This document shows positions 62,788 through 64,000 of a DNA stretch of 64,000 nt, piece by piece (within the stretch, counting starts at the first letter, position 1; every line of letters starts with the position of its first letter). The notes below the pieces were generated by a model. That model did no database searches. It was given only the letters and a program-made list of their open reading frames with translations, and was not told the origin of the DNA. Position numbers and translations under genes: made by a program. The stretch is from assembly GCF_024494565.1 (NCBI RefSeq), contig NZ_JANHDN010000002.1, positions 372,001 to 436,000 on the forward strand, read 5' to 3'. Source of the stretch: Halorubrum rutilum. Lineage in GTDB: Archaea > Halobacteriota > Halobacteria > Halobacteriales > Haloferacaceae.

Positions 62788-62915
62788 GGCGCGCACGACG
62801 ACGGCCGGCGGTGAAAAGGTGGCGGGGTCGGCCGGCCTCGCCGTCCCGCTCCGGAGCCGGCGGGGACGCCCCGCCAAGCGCAACGCCTGTAAGCCCCCGG
62901 AGAGAGGGAGTTCGT

Positions 62916-63932
62916 ATGACCGTCTGTGAGGCGCCGGGGAAGGTGTACCTCTTCGGCGAACACGCCGTCGTCTACGGCGAGCCCGCCGTGCCGGCCGCGA
63001 TCGAGCGACGCGCGACCGTGAGCGTCGAGCCGCGCGACGACGACCACGTGCGCGTCGAGGCCGAGGACCTCTCGCTCGACGGCTTCACCGTGGAGTACTC
63101 CGGCGGCACCGGCGACCGCCCCGACGTCGACGTGCCGACGCCGCTGGTCGAGGCCGCGATGGGCTACGTCGACGCCGCGGTCGAGCAGGCGCGCGACGCG
63201 GCCGACGCCCCCGACGCCGGCTTCGACATCGCCGTCGAGAGCGACATCCCGCTCGGGGCCGGCCTCGGCTCGTCGGCGGCCGTCGTCGTCGCCGGCATCG
63301 ACGCCGCGACGCGGGCGCTCGGGGAGCCGCTGGACCGACGCGAACTCGCCGAGCGCGCGTACCGCGCCGAGTACGAGGTGCAGGACGGGCAGGCCTCGCG
63401 CGCCGACACGTTCTGCTCGGCGACGGGCGGCGCGGTCCGCGTCGAGGGCGACGACTGCGAGCCGATCGAGGCGCCGAACCTCCCGCTCGTCGTCGGCTTC
63501 GACGGCGGCGCCGGCGACACCGGCGAGCTCGTGGCCGGCGTCGGCGCGCTCCGCGAGGAGTACGGGTTCGCGGCCGACGCCGTCGAGTCGATCGGCGACC
63601 TCGTCCGGACCGGGGAGGCGCTGCTGGCGGACGCCGCGCCCGGGGAGGAGCCCCCGGCGGCGCTGCTCGCGGAGCTCGGCGAGCTGATGGACTTCAACCA
63701 CGGCCTGCTCTCGGCGCTCGGCGTCTCGGCGCGCTCGCTCGACGCGATGGTGTGGGCCGCTCGCGACGCGGGCGCGCACGGCGCGAAGCTCACCGGCGCG
63801 GGCGGCGGCGGCTGCATCGTCGCCCTCGACGCGAGCGACGCGACGGAGACCGCGCTCTCCTTCACGCAGGGCTGCGAGGAGGCGTTCCGCGCCGAGCTGG
63901 CGACGGAGGGCGTCCGGGTGGTGGAGCCGTGA
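62916..63932 (+). CDS. mvk: Mevalonate kinase
   Basis: 338 residues. GHMP-kinase motifs: APGKVYLFGEHAVVYGEPAV, PLGAGLGSSAAVVVAG (about 108-123) and GAKLTGAGGGGCIVAL. It phosphorylates mevalonate in the pathway to archaeal isoprenoid lipids. Its TGA overlaps the GTG of the next gene (GTGA at 63929-63932), the isopentenyl phosphate kinase that finishes the modified archaeal mevalonate route. Confidence 0.96.
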   Translation: MTVCEAPGKVYLFGEHAVVYGEPAVPAAIERRATVSVEPRDDDHVRVEAEDLSLDGFTVEYSGGTGDRPDVDVPTPLVEAAMGYVDAAVEQARDAADAPDAGFDIAVESDIPLGAGLGSSAAVVVAGIDAATRALGEPLDRRELAERAYRAEYEVQDGQASRADTFCSATGGAVRVEGDDCEPIEAPNLPLVVGFDGGAGDTGELVAGVGALREEYGFAADAVESIGDLVRTGEALLADAAPGEEPPAALLAELGELMDFNHGLLSALGVSARSLDAMVWAARDAGAHGAKLTGAGGGGCIVALDASDATETALSFTQGCEEAFRAELATEGVRVVEP

Positions 63933-64000
63933 GCGCGGACGCCGGAGCGGGCGAGGCGGACGGCGACCCCCCCGTCGTGCTCAAGCTCGGCGGGAGCCTG
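63929..64000 (+). CDS. ipk: Isopentenyl phosphate kinase, N-terminal 24 residues (cut by window edge)
   Basis: The GTG at 63929 opens a frame that reaches VVLKLGGSL, the amino-acid-kinase P-loop start seen in isopentenyl phosphate kinases, after an acidic Gly/Asp leader. Position directly after mvk with a GTGA overlap is the usual haloarchaeal arrangement. Only 24 codons are in the window, so the call rests on motif and context. Confidence 0.75.
   Translation, partial: MSADAGAGEADGDPPVVLKLGGSL

Overview
The window is a high-GC piece of a haloarchaeal chromosome. Almost all predicted proteins are strongly acidic (Asp/Glu-rich), promoters look archaeal (TATA-like boxes about 25-30 bp upstream of leaderless ATG/GTG starts), and the information-processing genes are archaeal: L7Ae, S28e, L24e, eIF1A, RfcL, RadB, Cbf5, CMP kinase, rpoD/N/K and mevalonate kinase. 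A Halorubrum-like organism is my inference from overall gene style; no rRNA is present to settle it.

Layout. 1-6.3 kb: the end of an M24 peptidase-like gene, a geranylgeranyl-reductase-type flavoprotein, a glycerophosphodiesterase gene broken by an in-frame amber codon, and a thiol-redox/copper cluster on the minus strand (Sco1, TlpA-like thioredoxin, CcdA, a lipoprotein). 6.5-27.1 kb: housekeeping genes (cold-shock protein, RadB, CBS-domain protein, HAD phosphatase, FolD, 5'-nucleotidase, the L7Ae-S28e-L24e-Ndk operon, a PQQ-propeller protein, an Lrp regulator, an amidohydrolase), the DabB/DabA inorganic-carbon uptake pair, eIF1A, a Bat-type regulator and a metallo-hydrolase.

27.23-42.45 kb: a 15.2-kb AT-richer integrated island in the 3' half of a tRNA-His gene. 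It is bounded by 44-bp direct repeats with one mismatch and carries a tyrosine integrase next to the intact tRNA. Its cargo is defence-like: a stand-alone HsdR_N-type nuclease, an HNH protein, a four-gene Type I restriction-modification operon (hsdM-hsdS-hsdR plus a YgjP-type metallopeptidase, each junction overlapping by exactly 8 nt), and a two-gene cassette ending in a HEPN-like gene cut by an in-frame stop just before its RNxxxH motif. That cassette is flanked by 26-bp direct repeats. A further tRNA-His 3' fragment outside the left end suggests an earlier integration at the same site.

42.6-64 kb: chromosome backbone again. It holds a DUF5814 protein, heme A synthase, a polar amino-acid ABC transporter, two zinc-type dehydrogenases, a histidine kinase, RfcL, tRNA-Pro, Cbf5, CMP kinase, then the conserved superoperon tRNA-Ser-rps13-rps4-rps11-rpoD-tRNA-Leu-rpl18e-rpl13-rps9-rpoN-rpoK-eno-rps2. 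It ends with a DUF4870 protein, an MscS channel, mevalonate kinase and the start of isopentenyl phosphate kinase.

The least explained signal outside the island is a pair of about 220-300 bp interspersed repeats (12.75-13.05 and 43.21-43.44 kb). They share fixed sequence blocks but have different inner hairpins closed by an identical 8-bp stem, as expected of a family of structured RNA or DNA elements.
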